From Cercis canadensis (lineage: Eukaryota > Streptophyta > Magnoliopsida > Fabales > Fabaceae): DNA of 64,000 bases. The translations under genes and the position numbers were made by a program. Positions 23,020 through 34,481 of the stretch are shown here, piece after piece. Within the stretch, counting starts at the first letter, position 1; each line of letters begins with the position of its first letter. Below the pieces are notes generated by a model that saw only the letters and a program-made list of their open reading frames with translations, was not told where the DNA came from and did not search any database. The DNA is taken from positions 35,750-99,749 of the forward strand of contig QAOA01006727.1 of NCBI GenBank assembly GCA_003255065.1, read 5' to 3'.

Positions 23020-24808
23020 TCAACAGCATTAGTCCTCCTCGTCAGTGTCATCCTCAGCGGCAGGTTGCAGGGCTGAACCAGATCTTGGATTTGCTGGTGT
23101 AACTGTCCTAGTATAGAGGCGAGCGCCTCAAGTGAAATGCCGCTCACATCCAGTGCGTCGGCTACTGGGCAGAGGCGAGCTATCTCATGCTGCAAGCTCG
23201 CCATCTGGGACAGGACCTTAAACAAGGCTGGCTGCATCTAGCTGCTGGGTAGGCTGTGCAGAGGCGAAGTCCAAAACGCTAGCCTCGGAGCCCAAGCTGT
23301 AAACCCAGCCCTTCTTATTCTTTCCACTGATGACAGCAAGCTATATGCTAATGTTGTCGACAGAAGAAAAAGAAGATCCAGCCTAGCTCTCGGATCGACG
23401 TCTCTCAAACTCAGTCTGCATAGATAACAATATTAGTTTAGTATTATAATTAATACATGTAATTACTTACATAAAGAGTTAAGAACAATTTAATACTTAC
23501 ATAGGTAGACTCTGCCTTTTGATGTACCTAGCCCTTAGTTGAGTTGTGCTGAAGGTGAAGGAAAACCTCCAGAGCGTTGGGCTCTCTACCCAACAACTTT
23601 GTCTACAGAAAAAATNAGAAGATCCAGCCTAGCTCTCGGATCGACGTCTCTCAAACTCAGTCTGCATAGATAACAATATTAGGTTAGTATTATAATTAAT
23701 ACATGTAATTACTTACATAAAGAGTTAAGAACAATTTAATACTTACATAAGTAGACTCTGCCTTTTGATGTACCTAGCCCTTAGTTGAGTTGTGCTGAAG
23801 GTGAAGGAAAACCTCCAGAGCGTTGGGCTCTCTACCCAACAACTTTGTCTACAGAAAAAATATGTTAGTAAACATAAATTGAGTCTATTAATAAAAAAAA
23901 TTATGTTATTAAATAAAAAAACTTACCAGCCTCCGTTTGTGCTTGGAGACGGTGATAGAGCCACCTCTGTGGAATGTTTGTCCCTAATCTAAGGAACAGT
24001 TCTTCTTGTTCCTCTCAGAGATGGCCATATACTCCTGAGAGATCCATAATGCTATGAGGGCCTCAAGTAACTGCTCAGACAACCAATCGCCCTTGCTTTT
24101 CCCGATCTTGATGTCTTGGAAAGAGGCAAGAATGTTGTCTGAGCACTTAGAGAGCCAGACCTTACAAATTTGGCTCTCGTATTAGGGCTCCTAGACACAT
24201 CTCCTCTGTAATAGAAAACAGAATATCAAATTTAGTAAACATGTATATCAAAATTAAAGTAAATAAAATTAAATCAATTATTTCTTACCTTAAACTCTGT
24301 CCACCAGAGTTCTTTCACGTCATCAGAAACTGAGGTAAAGTCTGGCCAAGGCTGCTTATACTTCAACTTGTAGACTGCTGAAAGTACGTTCACGGGCTCC
24401 TTGGAAGGGTAAAATTGAAAAAAAAAAAACATACTTAATCATTAAGTAATAGAAATAAAGCAATAAAAAAAATTTCAAATAAAAAATATTAGCCAAAAAC
24501 TTCTTCCTCTCATGTGGCAAAATAACCAGCTGACCATCAGACAGTCAGGAGCCTGATTGTGGAGAGTCCGAAATGGATGAACTCGCATAAGACGACCCCG
24601 CTGCGGCCGATGATGTTAAGCCTGGGATCACAGATCCTAAGCACTCATCACCTATCTTAGTGGGCGATGGGGTGCGTGCCAACCTTGGGGTCGGCATAAA
24701 CATAGACAAGGCCGGCTCGGTCTGAGAAGGCTGAGCAAGAGCCTTGCCTCTGTCCCTCCTAGATGGCGGCCCAGCTGTGGGAGATGACTGTCTCGGGTGG
24801 TTTGACAT
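23020..24808 (-). pseudogene. CACTA accessory gene, Transposase_24 (Ptta/En/Spm) type, decayed
   Basis: Read on the minus strand, the gene would start at the ATG at 24806-24808 with a Pro/Ser-rich N-terminus (MSNHPRQSSPTAG). After AT-rich introns come exon-like pieces: EPVNVLSAVYKLKYKQPWPD with ELWWTEFK (about 24300-24410); DIKIGKSKGDWLSEQLLEAL, QEYMAISERNKKN and HRGGSITVSKHKR (about 23930-24130); LGREPNALEVFLHLQ (about 23780-23860); and GKNKKGWVYSLGSEA (about 23280-23330). These follow the order of the Transposase_24 family (WWxEF, then a GG-x-HK-type motif, then LGR, then KGxVYGLG), which is found beside the main transposase in plant CACTA elements and is thought to bind the ends. There is a stop after KKNCSLD, another in the LGR exon after NSTKG, and broken joins, so it is a pseudogene. 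Confidence 0.75.
23371..23861. repeat. 245-bp direct duplication across a single N
   Basis: Bases 23371-23615 and 23617-23861 agree except for about two substitutions, separated by the N at 23616. This is probably two haplotype contigs joined end to end. Confidence 0.85.
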
Positions 24809-24869
24809 TTGTCATACAATTTAAATAAAACCAAAGAAAATGTTAGAACAATAAAAATAGTAATTCTTA

Positions 24870-25300
24870 AAGTTAACCCTAAAACCCTAATTAAGCCCTA
24901 AACCTAAAACCCCAAAATTAAAAACCCTAACTCCTAAACCCTAAATTCCATAACCCTTTTCTTGAAACCCCTAAACCCCAAACCCTAAAATTAAGAAACC
25001 CTAAACATTAAACCTAATCCTAAACCCTAAATCTCAATTCCTATCCTTAAACCCTAAACTCCAAAACCCAAAATTTTAAACCCCTAAAACTCCAAACCCT
25101 AAAATTAAAAACCCCTAAACCTTAAACCCTAAATCCCAAAACTCTTTTCCTAAAATCCTTAACCCCTAAACCTAAACCCCTAACCTAAACCTAAACCCTA
25201 AACCCTAAATGCTATCCCTATCCCTATCCTTATCCCTAAACCCAAAACCCTAAATCTCTATCCCTAAACCCTAAACTAAACCCCTAAAACTTTCATAAAT
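24870..25300. repeat. Degenerate telomere-like (CCCTAAA)n array
   Basis: For over 400 bases the sequence is built from ccctaaa, aaaccctaa, ccctaaac and one- to three-base variants (ctatccctatcc, acccctaaac), the plant telomere repeat in decayed form. It lies inside the CACTA element, upstream of its minus-strand gene, so on the gene's strand it reads TTTAGGG-like. Confidence 0.85.
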
Positions 25301-26202
25301 CTCTAAAAAATAAACCAAAAATTGGGTAGAGTCGCCCCTAAAAAATGGAACATTTTAGAAATTTAAAATTCCACACAATTCATTAGAAACACAAATCCAA
25401 AATACCAATTTATTCCAACACACAAAATTAAATAGCAAATGAGGTCAAAACTTACACAGCAGTTGAAAAAAATACAAATTTATTTATACACCATTCAAGA
25501 AATTCAGAAAAATTTCCAAAATAATTCAACATCAGAATATAACAAAATTGAGTTCCTAATGTTAACAAATGATATATATTTCATTATCAATTTCGCTACA
25601 TCTATAACAACTACACTATCTAAAATAAGTAACCTACACTATTAAACATCTAAATCCTATAACATTCATGGTAATGGCTTAAATAACTTACACAAAACAC
25701 ATAAAAATTCAAAGATAATAGATGAGTATAGGAACCTACCTCAATGAGCAAAAAACTAAAATTCTAAACCTGTAGAGTCGGAGTAGGGGGCTTGCGCTGC
25801 AAAACCCAAGCTCCGGAGGCTGGAATGGGGTTGATTTGCTATGGGGAGAAAGAGACGATGGTGGAGAATGGAGGAGAAGGAGATAGGAGAGAAAATGGAA
25901 AATGTAGGCCGGAGCGGGTGAGGTGGAAGATAAACAGAGTTTGTCCGCGAGAAAAATTTTAAATTTTAAGTTAAATGGTGCACACCGATTTCTCACGGAC
26001 TTTCTCACAGAGATAGAAATCTATGAGAAATTCTGTGAGAACCACAACATTTTCTCACGGACGGAGGTCAACGCAATAATTGTCACAGTTGGGACACCAT
26101 TTCTCACAAATTTTTCTCACGGTCCACTTATCACGATTTTCTCAAGGATTTTTTGTTTGTGATAAATGTCCGTGAGAAAATCACAATTTTCTTGTAGTGA
26201 AC

Positions 26203-26960
26203 GGAAATAATACTTTGATTCTTATGACTAGGTGCCACTAGACCCACAAGTTATTGAGTACTCTAATTCATTCTTAACTTCATAATGAGAAATAGCCCTT
26301 ACTATGGTTATAATTAAATAGCTATTTTACATATGTTTTGGTGATTAATATTTCATCAATATATAGCAATTATCAATATTTTCATTCTTTACACCAATTA
26401 CATGCAGGTCAAGTGTTGTCCTTTAGTCATAGGAACCAGGTGGTTCATGTCAAGGGCTCTATTCTTGCCATGTGCTCCTCTATCCTTTCTCCAGTACATT
26501 CTCTACAAGGTATGCCAATGCTATTGATTCAAGTGATATCCCACATGATTTAGATCCTTGGTTTGAATCTCCATTGCCCACTATATCTCTAGCTAGGAAA
26601 CTTAATTTTATCTATCTAATAAGTAAAATAGGAAAAATTCTTTCTAATAAAATATCTTAAATTCTTATATATTTTTTTTCTAGTCTTTGCCTTCATGCTA
26701 GTATCAGATAAGGCACTTTCTAAGTTGTTCACATGATGACCAGTTATGAATGAATGTATTATCAACAACTAATGAAATTATTCAATTTATGTAATTCCTA
26801 TTCATTGCATTTGTCATAGAGTGGACTTAAGTTTGATGCTATTATTCTACTTGATTATATTGATTATATTTAGTCGAATAAAAGTTCTAGTTAGTTTTTA
26901 AGACATGGTTGATATGCAATTTAATTTTTTTAATAATAAAAAAAATGGAAAAGCTAGTTA
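26203..26960. other. Non-coding stretch between CACTA and solo LTR
   Basis: No gene. Bases 26222-26266 are a weak inverted echo of 22081-22127 on the other side of the CACTA element ('acttgtgggtcta' and 'cagtcata'), and 26424-26460 a weak direct echo of 22120-22150. Confidence 0.5.
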
Positions 26961-26965
26961 AAAAA

Positions 26966-29900
26966 TGTAAACACCGTATTTTGTCCGAGTCTTTTTCATG
27001 GTATAATATTTTTTAGAAAAAAAAGAGATAAATTCTTAATTTCTAATTAGTGATTTTTCTTTTGTTGTCTGGGCTTTTGTAATGAAGTAAACCCTAGGCC
27101 TAGTCCATTGTTAGTGTAGCCCCCCCCCCCCCCCCCCCCCCCCNTTTTTTTTATCTAGCCCATTTAGCCCATTTTTCAATAATTAAATTTTTGCAAATAA
27201 TAAATAAATCAAAAAATAGAAAAATAATTTTGTAAATAGGTTTTTGTGTCACTAAATCTAAGAGCACCAATAGGAGAGCAAGGAATGAATTTCCTCCTTT
27301 CCCCATTAGTCCAAATCCATACATTATCTTCTATTTAGCAAATAATTAAAACAAAAAAAGGAAAAGATCAAATTAAAAGGAAAAAGTAGAGATGAGTGGT
27401 GGAGATGAAAGGGAAGGAGCAGAAACTGATTAAGCAAAGGAAGAAAGGAGATATTGTGCGTGAGAAAGCTAGAGGAAGAACTAGAGAAAGGACCATCGTG
27501 AGCTAGAGAAGGAGAAGGAGAAGGAGCTGAATAGGGTATAAGTCTTTCTCTCTCAACAATTTGTTTCTGGCTAATTTCCATTTCATTAATTGGTTTAGGT
27601 ATATTGTTCTACTGAAATGGGATTTATTTTCTTCATTTGGATTGCATGAATTCTTGCTTATTCTCTGTTGTTCTGCTATTGGAATTCACTGTTTCCTTAC
27701 TCTGTTTTGTTGTTCTCCTCCATTTTCCCTCTAAGAATTGGATTATTAATATTCATAGAGATGAAAAAATATCTGAAGTACTGTACATAGGGATTTCGGT
27801 TTGAAATTCTATTTATTGTTGTGATTATGATGGTTACTATTAGCTCCCTTGCCATGTATTTGTTGATAGATTTATGTTCTATTGGTCTTTGAGTCATTGA
27901 GTTTGTTTTGGTTATGTGAAAATATGCCTAGCTGTCTTGATGTTTCCTTGTTTCATTTTGTCTTGATTTTTTTTCCTTTTTTTCTTGGGTATTTATCTTG
28001 TTCTTGGTTTATTTAGGAGTTAATAGTTATTTCTTCGGGGTCCTATTCGTAAATCAAGCTTGATGTCATGATTTCTTTCATTGCTGTTAGCACCTAGTTC
28101 TAGTCCATTATGTTGAATTCTGAACTATTGCAAATTTCATGTGAAAGTGGTAAAGGAGAAAAAGCCAGTTTCATTTGATTAAAAATCATTGGCCTCGTGT
28201 GTTTGGTGCTTTCACATGGCTATTCCGGGTAGCTAGTTTAACGGGTGGGTTCCTTTAATTTTCTTTTGGAGATGTCTATTATTCCACTAGCTGCTTTCAT
28301 TTATGTTTGGCAACATTGTTCCTTGTGGTTTATCATGTTTACTTTGACTTGAAGAATGTAGCAATTATGATGTAATTGTGGATTTAACTTGAGCCTATTT
28401 TGTTTAATTAATCATTCGGTGTGGTAGTGGTAGCAAGGCATCGCATTGTTTAGATGGTCAATTGCCCATAGTTTTGACTTGGATGTGGCTGTTTTGGACA
28501 TGTTGCCATCATTTCTAGTTGATTTCATTGCTGTCCAAGTCCTTTTGCTTGGCTGTTCTTTCCCTAAATTGTGAGGTTAATCAATTTGTTATGTATGCAT
28601 GTTGAACACTATCTCACAAGCAAATGTGGGTAAGTTTTATGATTTACTTTGTATTGGTGTTCTGTTTAGAGTATAACTGATAGTTGTCTTGCTATGATCT
28701 CTGATGTTACATTTTCTTTTGCACAAAATATAGAAAGGTCATGCATGTTTCATTTTCGGGTCTATCAGTGAGCATTGGCAGCAGGGGTCAGAATTAAGTG
28801 ATGTTGGTTTCATTAGAACCGTAAGATGTGTTTCTTAAATATGTGTAATTTTCAGATTTTTTGCATGTCTCTTCTCCTTCAAGTTCTAATTTAAAGTTGG
28901 TTGTTTTTCTGCATTATCAGACCTGTTGATTTTCTCTTGCAGCATTTAGTCTTTCAATTATTTCTGGAGCTATAGAGCTCGGAATTTAGCACCATTTATC
29001 CCAATAGAATCATAAGATGTATATCTTTAATTTTTGAAATTTTTAGAATTTTTGAATTTCTAGCTTTCTCCCAGTTTCAATTTGAGTATGGTTGTTCACT
29101 GCTGCATTGTCATTGTTGACATCTCTTTGGCAGTATTTAGTCTTTTGTCTCTAATTTGAGCTATATAGTTCCAAATTGCATGATTCTTATCTTGTTAAAA
29201 CCATAAGATATATATCTTCAATGGGTGCAATTTTCAGAATTTTTTCATGTCTAACTTTCTCTTAGTTTCGATTTGAGTATGGTTGTTCATTGCTGCACTG
29301 TCACTGCTGACATCTCTTTAGCAGTGTTTAGTCTTTTGTCTATAATTTGAATTATAATGCTCCTTTTTTGCATTATTCTTACTTTGATAGAACCATAGGA
29401 TGTGTGTCTTTGATGTGTGCAATTTTTGGATGTTTTCCCTACTTCCAGTTTTATTTTGAATGCAACTGTTTCTTATTTTCTCTGAGTGATATTTTCTTAA
29501 TTTTCTATTGTTCCATTTTTGTGAGTTGTTAGCTTGGTTCTAAGCATTGCATAGGAGCTGTTGGCATGTCAATTTGGTAATTTCTGTATTTGTCTGTGTG
29601 AGAGCTAATTGGTAGTCATACTTTTGGGGCGGTTGTCTTAAATTCATTTTTGAGTTCGATTTGGAATAATTGTTGGGTTATTAATTTCTCCAAGTTGTGG
29701 TCATTATTTATTAGGTGTCATTCGGGATCTTTCTTTTATACTTGAGGTGATGATATTTAGTCGTGAATATTTTAACTTGAATTTGATATTTCCTTGAGCA
29801 ATTTGACATATGACTGAAAGTGATTGTGGTCGAGGGCAAGTTAGAGGGCTATGCTTGAGAAGGCTTTGCTGCAAGCTAGGAGTAAAAGACTTTCATTTAT

Positions 29901-30519
29901 CTTTATTTTTTTGAATGTAAATAAAGTCTCTCTCCCCGAGATAAGTTTTGTAATACTTAAAACTATGTATTTGCATTGCATATAAAAAAAATATATATGT
30001 GTTGCGTAGTATCCATAGGCCCCTTACCTATCATGGAAGGATAGGACGATCCATCTGCATATCAGGTGACCCACCCTATCGTTCCTAGGTAAGGATAACT
30101 GCTACCCAGGAGGGCGCCATATGCGAGGAACGAGGTGGAAGGATTTAGGGCACGTTAGTTGCATGCATTTCATGTTTAAATTTGCTGTTAGTATTCTTAT
30201 CTACTTGTATAGTTTATTATTCAAGGGATGAATAAAGTACATTTTTTGTCATTTTATGATTCGCACAACTAATTTCGGGTAACCGTCTTTTAGACGGGTG
30301 TTGTGGGGTGCCTAACACATTTTCCATACACAAACTAACTCCCGAACCCTCTCTGGTTCACAGACCATTTTTATTTTTGAAATTCAAAAATGAGTTTTCC
30401 AATTGTTTTCCATTTTCTTAATATAATTGGTGGTGACTCCAAGTTTTTTTTTGAAAACTAATCTTTTTAAAAAGAGGTCCACCATTCGCGTCGTAGCGAT
30501 CTCCAAGTACGTTATAACA
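26966..30519 (+). mobile_element. Solo LTR, Ogre/Tat-lineage Ty3/gypsy, 3.55 kb
   Basis: The segment starts TGTAAACACCG and ends CGTTATAACA, with AAAAA on both sides (26961-26965 and 30520-30524; low complexity, so weak on its own). The last 300 bases contain the phrases typical of Ogre-type LTR ends: a hairpin around 'ccgtcttttagacggg', 'gtgcctaacacattttcc', 'actcccgaaccc' and 'ggtggtgactcc'. The same series is found in the LTRs of the element at 39855. No coding region or second LTR is present. A 190-bp tandem repeat lies at 28740-29500 and a C run with one N at 27121-27144. Confidence 0.8.
28740..29500. repeat. About four tandem copies of a 190-bp unit inside the solo LTR
   Basis: Landmarks repeat at a period of about 190: 'aagatgt' near 28823, 29011, 29203 and 29398, and 'tttagtctttt' near 28947, 29137 and 29328. 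Copies are diverged. Confidence 0.8.
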
Positions 30520-30524
30520 AAAAA

Positions 30525-31780
30525 GTTAATTTTTGATTTACTACAAGTGTAATTTTATCTAATGAGCGATTGTTGTTGTATTTGAATATTCTTGTTTTAT
30601 GAAAATTGAAAAGCTTTCCTTTCCTTTAATTTAATCTTTTTTTTTCACAATTTTTTTTTTTATATATATGAATTCTTTTTTTTTTTTATATATAAATTTA
30701 GGTTTGAACACAAAAATTGGAAGTCCTAAAAATGACTTCAGTAGTACTCATTTACAAGTTGTTTGATTTTCACATATGAATATGTGATAAGCTTGCTTAG
30801 ATCAACTAGTTAGAAATCCTAACTACACAAAAAAAATTAAAAAGAAAATTAATGTGTTTCAATAACTAGATATGTTCTTTTCGTGATACTACTTTGGGGT
30901 ACCTTAATTGGCACTATATATCTAGATTTTATCTATTTTGAGCCAAAGAAATTTATGAGAATTTTTTTCTCACAACTTTCTAGCAAATTCAAACTCAAGG
31001 CACGAAGTAGATGACAGCACTTCCTTGGCAATTGATCCGCCAACATCCCTTGGTCCATCACTGAATATGTTGAAATCTACAAAAAGCTTTTAAAAAGAAT
31101 ATCAAATAGAATAAAGCATTGCTAACGAGTGCTCTTAGGGCACTTTGAGGATATCTAAATGTAAACTTGTATCCTTTTTTTTCCCTCATCAATTAGAAAT
31201 TTAAAACAATCCAACATGGCCCAAATAGAGCCAGGCTGACCCAACTTTTAAATGGCCATAAATTTGATTGCCCAGCCCATTGACTCATTAGTATTTGTTG
31301 CCTCCTCCCTTTTTTTTTTTTTTTTTTTTTTTTNTTTTTTTTTTTAATTGTCATAAGTGGGTTGCGTGCTGGCTTGTCCAATTTCATATATTATTTGTTG
31401 GGCTGTTTTTTTATTATCAATTGTATAAGAAATAAGTGTTCCACATGTGCAGGACATAAGTGGCCCATCTGTAGAAGATGTAAGTATTAAGACATATCTC
31501 ATTCATAGCAAATCATAAAAACGAAGGTGGCCCATACAAATTATATAAGTTGGTTGTATGACCTATTTGATATATTATTCAGCCACGTTGATGGGTGACA
31601 TTGTCTAAGAAACAATTGATTCACTTGACCTTAATGTAGTTATGTTGATGAGTACTCTAGTATATGGCATAAGATACACTTTTCCAGGATACCTTTGTTT
31701 AATCCTTGTTGTTTGAGGGGACTTAACAATTGCACTTTGAAAGGTGAGGAGCTTATTAGTATAATGGATTTGGACTCTTA
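30525..31780. other. AT-rich non-coding stretch
   Basis: No supported gene. It includes T-rich runs at 30640-30700 and a T run with a single N at 31334, an assembly weak point. Confidence 0.55.
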
Positions 31781-31793
31781 ACATTTCAATTTA

Positions 31794-31996
31794 GAGTAAA
31801 ACCCCTTTTTGGTCCTTCAAAAATTATTAAATTGTCACTTTAATCTATAATTTTTTTTGTGCCACTTTAGCCCTTCAATTTATGATCTGTCTACCAACTT
31901 AGTCCTCCATCTAGGTCCGTTAGTGAGGTTGGATGAAAAACTCCATGTGGCATGTTAAGTGCTGGCGTGGCCATTAAGTGGTGATGTGACACCTTA
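31794..31996 (+). repeat. Left terminal inverted repeat of the Pack-MULE
   Basis: Pairs with the complement of 33357-33557 from the outer end 'gagtaaaacccc' inward to 'gatgtgacacctt'. Confidence 0.9.
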
Positions 31997-32089
31997 AAAA
32001 ATAAAAATAAAAACTTCTCTCCCTCTCTCCCCTTCTACCATTGTCCCCACTAGAAACTTACCATCTGCCTCTATCATTGATTTTTCTCT

Positions 32090-32985
32090 CCCATAAATGC
32101 TTTCTCACTGTGAGTAATGCAACAGAGGAAGACCCACCTTCATCTTCAAGCAACGCAACCTTAGCTTCATCTTTGGCAGTCATGACTCAGTTCCTTACCT
32201 TTCTTCGATTCCATCAGTTCTCTAACTCGCTCCTCTACCTCAGTTGCTATCACCAACCCACATTCCAATTCATGCATCCATAGCCCAATCTTGATTTCCT
32301 CTACACCACCCTATTGAATCTCTACTCCTCATACAGTGGCCAAGCAATCATGGGCACACCAGCACACACCACTTCAAGCACTGAGTTTCATCCATAGTGA
32401 GTCACAAACTTTTAGCCACTTCTCTCCAACCCACAAACTATTTGCTTTAATTTCTCTTTAAAAAAAACACCCAAACTCCCAAAACACAAAAACACAATGC
32501 TCTTGCTCGGTTGTGAGTCCAGCCACTTCAAACACTCATGCCCACCACATTTTTTATTATTTGTCGCTATTGATGGACCCAAGCAATAAATGGGCGGTGT
32601 TGGACCGTCAGGTATGCATAATCCATCGGACAATGCTTTGAGACTTGTGGGTTCTAGAGCTTCAAATGTGTTTATAATAATCCCAGCTATTTTGGGTGCG
32701 AGATCAAAGCAATTTAGAAAGCTTTTATAGGGTGGGTCATTAGGATCAAGCAGTGGTTTTGGCATGTCCCAACTAGGTAGCGGTGGCATGCCAAGGAAGT
32801 TGAGGTGAGTGTTGAGTTCTTTGAAGCTCTTGTTGGTTGTGTGGTGAATAGTAGGGAGGTAAGGGAACATGGCAAGGCAAGCAGCACCACTTGCAAAATA
32901 ATAGTAGGCAGGAATGTTGAGTTGGGAGGCAACATATATTGCTTGAGAGCTGAAGAAGTCCAAGTTAAGGACCAAAAACTTGTCC
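32090..32985 (-). pseudogene. Captured UDP-glycosyltransferase fragment, UGT88-like
   Basis: The minus strand reads LNLDFFSSQAIYVASQLNIP, SGAACLAMFPYLPTIHHTT, DMPKPLLDPNDPPYKSFLN, IAGIIINTFEALEPTSLKAL, SDGLCIPDGPTPPIYCLGPS, CLKWLDSQPSKSIVFLCFGS and, after an internal loss, NSVLEVVCAGVPMIAWPLYE with EEIKIGLWMHE. These match family-1 plant glycosyltransferases of the UGT88 group, which transfer glucose from UDP-glucose to flavonoids and related phenolics in the cytosol. The first 110 or so residues are missing. About 70-80 residues between GLERSG and the end of the PSPG box are deleted, removing the first half of the UDP-sugar-binding PSPG motif. In the remaining part H-C-G-W is changed to H-Y-G-stop, and a further stop and frame changes follow. 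It cannot encode an enzyme. Confidence 0.92.
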
Positions 32986-33009
32986 TCTCCAAGTTGTTTG
33001 CACAATATA

Positions 33010-33130
33010 TCTTGTCTCTGACCATGTCTGGTGTTTGGATTTGATAAGAGCTGTGATTGCTGCCACATGGGGACAAGACATTGAAGTTAGAGGAGTGCAA
33101 ACCCATTCGAGTTGGCAATAGGAACAGGCT
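33010..33130 (-). pseudogene. Captured subtilisin-like protease fragment
   Basis: The minus strand reads INYTPEACSYC and then LTSMSCPHVAAITALIKSKH-x-TWS. TSMSCPHVA followed by A-L-I-K-S and TWS is the signature around the catalytic serine of plant S8 subtilases (usual form GTSMSCPHVAG...HPTWSPAAI). Only about 40 residues are present, and the glycine before TSMS is replaced. It lies directly upstream of the UGT fragment on the same strand but in another frame. Confidence 0.8.
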
Positions 33131-33356
33131 TCTGGGGTGTAATTAATGGCAATCTCTTTGAGGGGTTGGGTTTGTTGGTGGTGATGGGTCTCTGGGTGAA
33201 GAGGTTTAGCAACTAGAGTTGTGAAGCAAAGAGAAACAGAGTAAGAGTGAGGTGGAGAGTAGAGCAAGGGCAGAGAGCGAGAATTCTTTTTTAAAATTTT
33301 TTAAAGTGCCATGTCAACACAAATTTTTTTTAAGGTGCCATGTCGGTACAATTTTT

Positions 33357-33557
33357 AAGGTGCCACATCATTACTTAACAGTCACGTCAGCACTTAATGT
33401 GTCATGTGGACTTTTCCATCCAACCTTACTAACGGACCTGGACAGAGGATTAAATTGGTAGATGGATCATAAATTGAAGGACTAAAGTGGCACAACAAAA
33501 TCAGGGATTAAAGTGACAATTTGAAAATTTTTGAAGGACCAAAAAGGGGTTTTACTC
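33357..33557 (-). repeat. Right terminal inverted repeat of the Pack-MULE
   Basis: Ends 'ggggttttactc' at 33557 and is followed by the 9-bp target duplication. Confidence 0.9.
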
Positions 33558-33566
33558 TTCAATTTG

Positions 33567-34471
33567 TCATGATAGGATTTGGATTAAGATTTTAAGATGC
33601 TCCCCTTGGCATATAGGCAACATTTCCTAAACTTTGTATTTGATGGATTTACGAATGCAACTTGGGATTCCTTAAAAGCAAGGCATTAGAAGAGAAGCTT
33701 TTGCCTATTCTAATTTACCACTATAGGTTAAAATATGACTAATTGCATGTAAATGCTCAAATTTACACTCTTGTATTTCTATTTTTGACATCCTTTTCGT
33801 GCAAGTTGGTAACTAAGATATGATTTGAAACACTTCTTTTAAAAAAAGTGTAATAGTATTTAGCATGAGAAAAGTCTATCAAAATTCATATGTAGTTGTT
33901 AAATAAAACAAACTAATAGGGACTACATATTCATCTAATGGTGTTATAAGTCCATATCATTAATTTGGTATCAATTTTGGTTGCATAGCGTGGTCCTTAA
34001 AAAATTAATGACATATATGAATTTACAAGACTAGAGATAAATGTGTATATATTATCTACATTATTATTATATTAATATCATCATCATCATCTTCGATTCA
34101 TGATATACTACATTAATGAATTGATAAAAGATTTATGTGAGTAATTTCTATAACTAAGGGCCCATTTGGATAATTACTTAGCTTATGTGAGAATATCTTA
34201 TGTAATAAGCTCCTTCTAAATTAAGCTATTTTGTATTTGGATACACAATTGGATCGATGCTTCTAAAATAATAAACTATTTTTAAAAGCGTTTGGATAAA
34301 TAACTTTATAAGTACTTATAATTGTACAAATTACAGAAAATGACATTCATATGGAAGAATTGATATGGAATAAATAATTTGAAAAATAAAATATTTCAAA
34401 TGCATATAATAGTGCTATAATTAATATTGCTATTATTTCACATCTTTTACTTAAAACTATAAATTATACTT
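33567..34471. other. Non-coding stretch, possible hAT-MITE fragment
   Basis: No gene. At about 34158-34175 'gggcccatttggataa' and, near 34290, 'gcgtttggataaata' resemble the ends of common plant hAT-type MITEs, but no partner end or target duplication could be fixed. (CAT)n at about 34078-34092. Confidence 0.4.
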
Positions 34472-34481
34472 ATTGCATCTT

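Larger units (their letters stand above)
22575..26199 (-). mobile_element. CACTA (En/Spm) DNA transposon, non-autonomous
   Basis: The 3625-bp element has perfect 16-bp inverted ends (CACTACAAGAAAATTG at 22575-22590 and its complement at 26184-26199) and a 3-bp target duplication AAC on both sides (22572-22574, 26200-26202), which is diagnostic of CACTA elements. Both ends carry many subterminal copies of a motif like TTTCTCACGGA in both orientations, the expected binding sites of the accessory protein. Inside, a decayed minus-strand gene of the Transposase_24 (Ptta/En/Spm) type is present, but there is no TNP2-like DDE transposase, so the element cannot move alone. A degenerate telomere-like CCCTAAA array lies upstream of that gene. 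A 245-bp duplication around the single N at 23616 is probably an assembly artefact. Confidence 0.92.
31794..33557. mobile_element. Pack-MULE (Mutator-like) carrying two host gene fragments
   Basis: Inverted terminal repeats of about 200 bp (31794-31996 and 33357-33557, roughly 85% identical) begin GAGTAAAACCCC. The flanks are a 9-bp target duplication with one mismatch (ttcaattta at 31785-31793, ttcaatttg at 33558-33566), as expected for MULEs. No transposase is present. Between the ends lie, on the minus strand, a subtilase fragment and a larger UGT88-like glycosyltransferase fragment. Long inverted repeats with captured, intron-less pieces of unrelated genes define a Pack-MULE. Just inside the right repeat, 'aaggtgcc' plus 'atgtc' recurs three times (about 33303-33370). 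Confidence 0.9.

Noticed and set aside
24870-25300. A true chromosome end or chromosome-fusion site
   Set aside because: The telomere-like tract is degenerate and lies wholly inside a transposon with intact ends, so it moved with the element.
22081-26266. Weak inverted and direct echoes on the two sides of the CACTA element
   Set aside because: Matches are short and diverged, and the element ends are already fixed by perfect 16-bp inverted repeats and the AAC duplication.
27121-27143. C run as a biological G-quadruplex tract
   Set aside because: A 23-base C run abutting a single N in this assembly is more likely a sequencing or joining artefact.
32805-33044. Plus-strand open frame over the UGT fragment
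   Set aside because: Shadow of the minus-strand UGT sequence.
34158-34300. Second hAT MITE
   Set aside because: Only one end-like word is visible and no target duplication was found; kept only as a remark.
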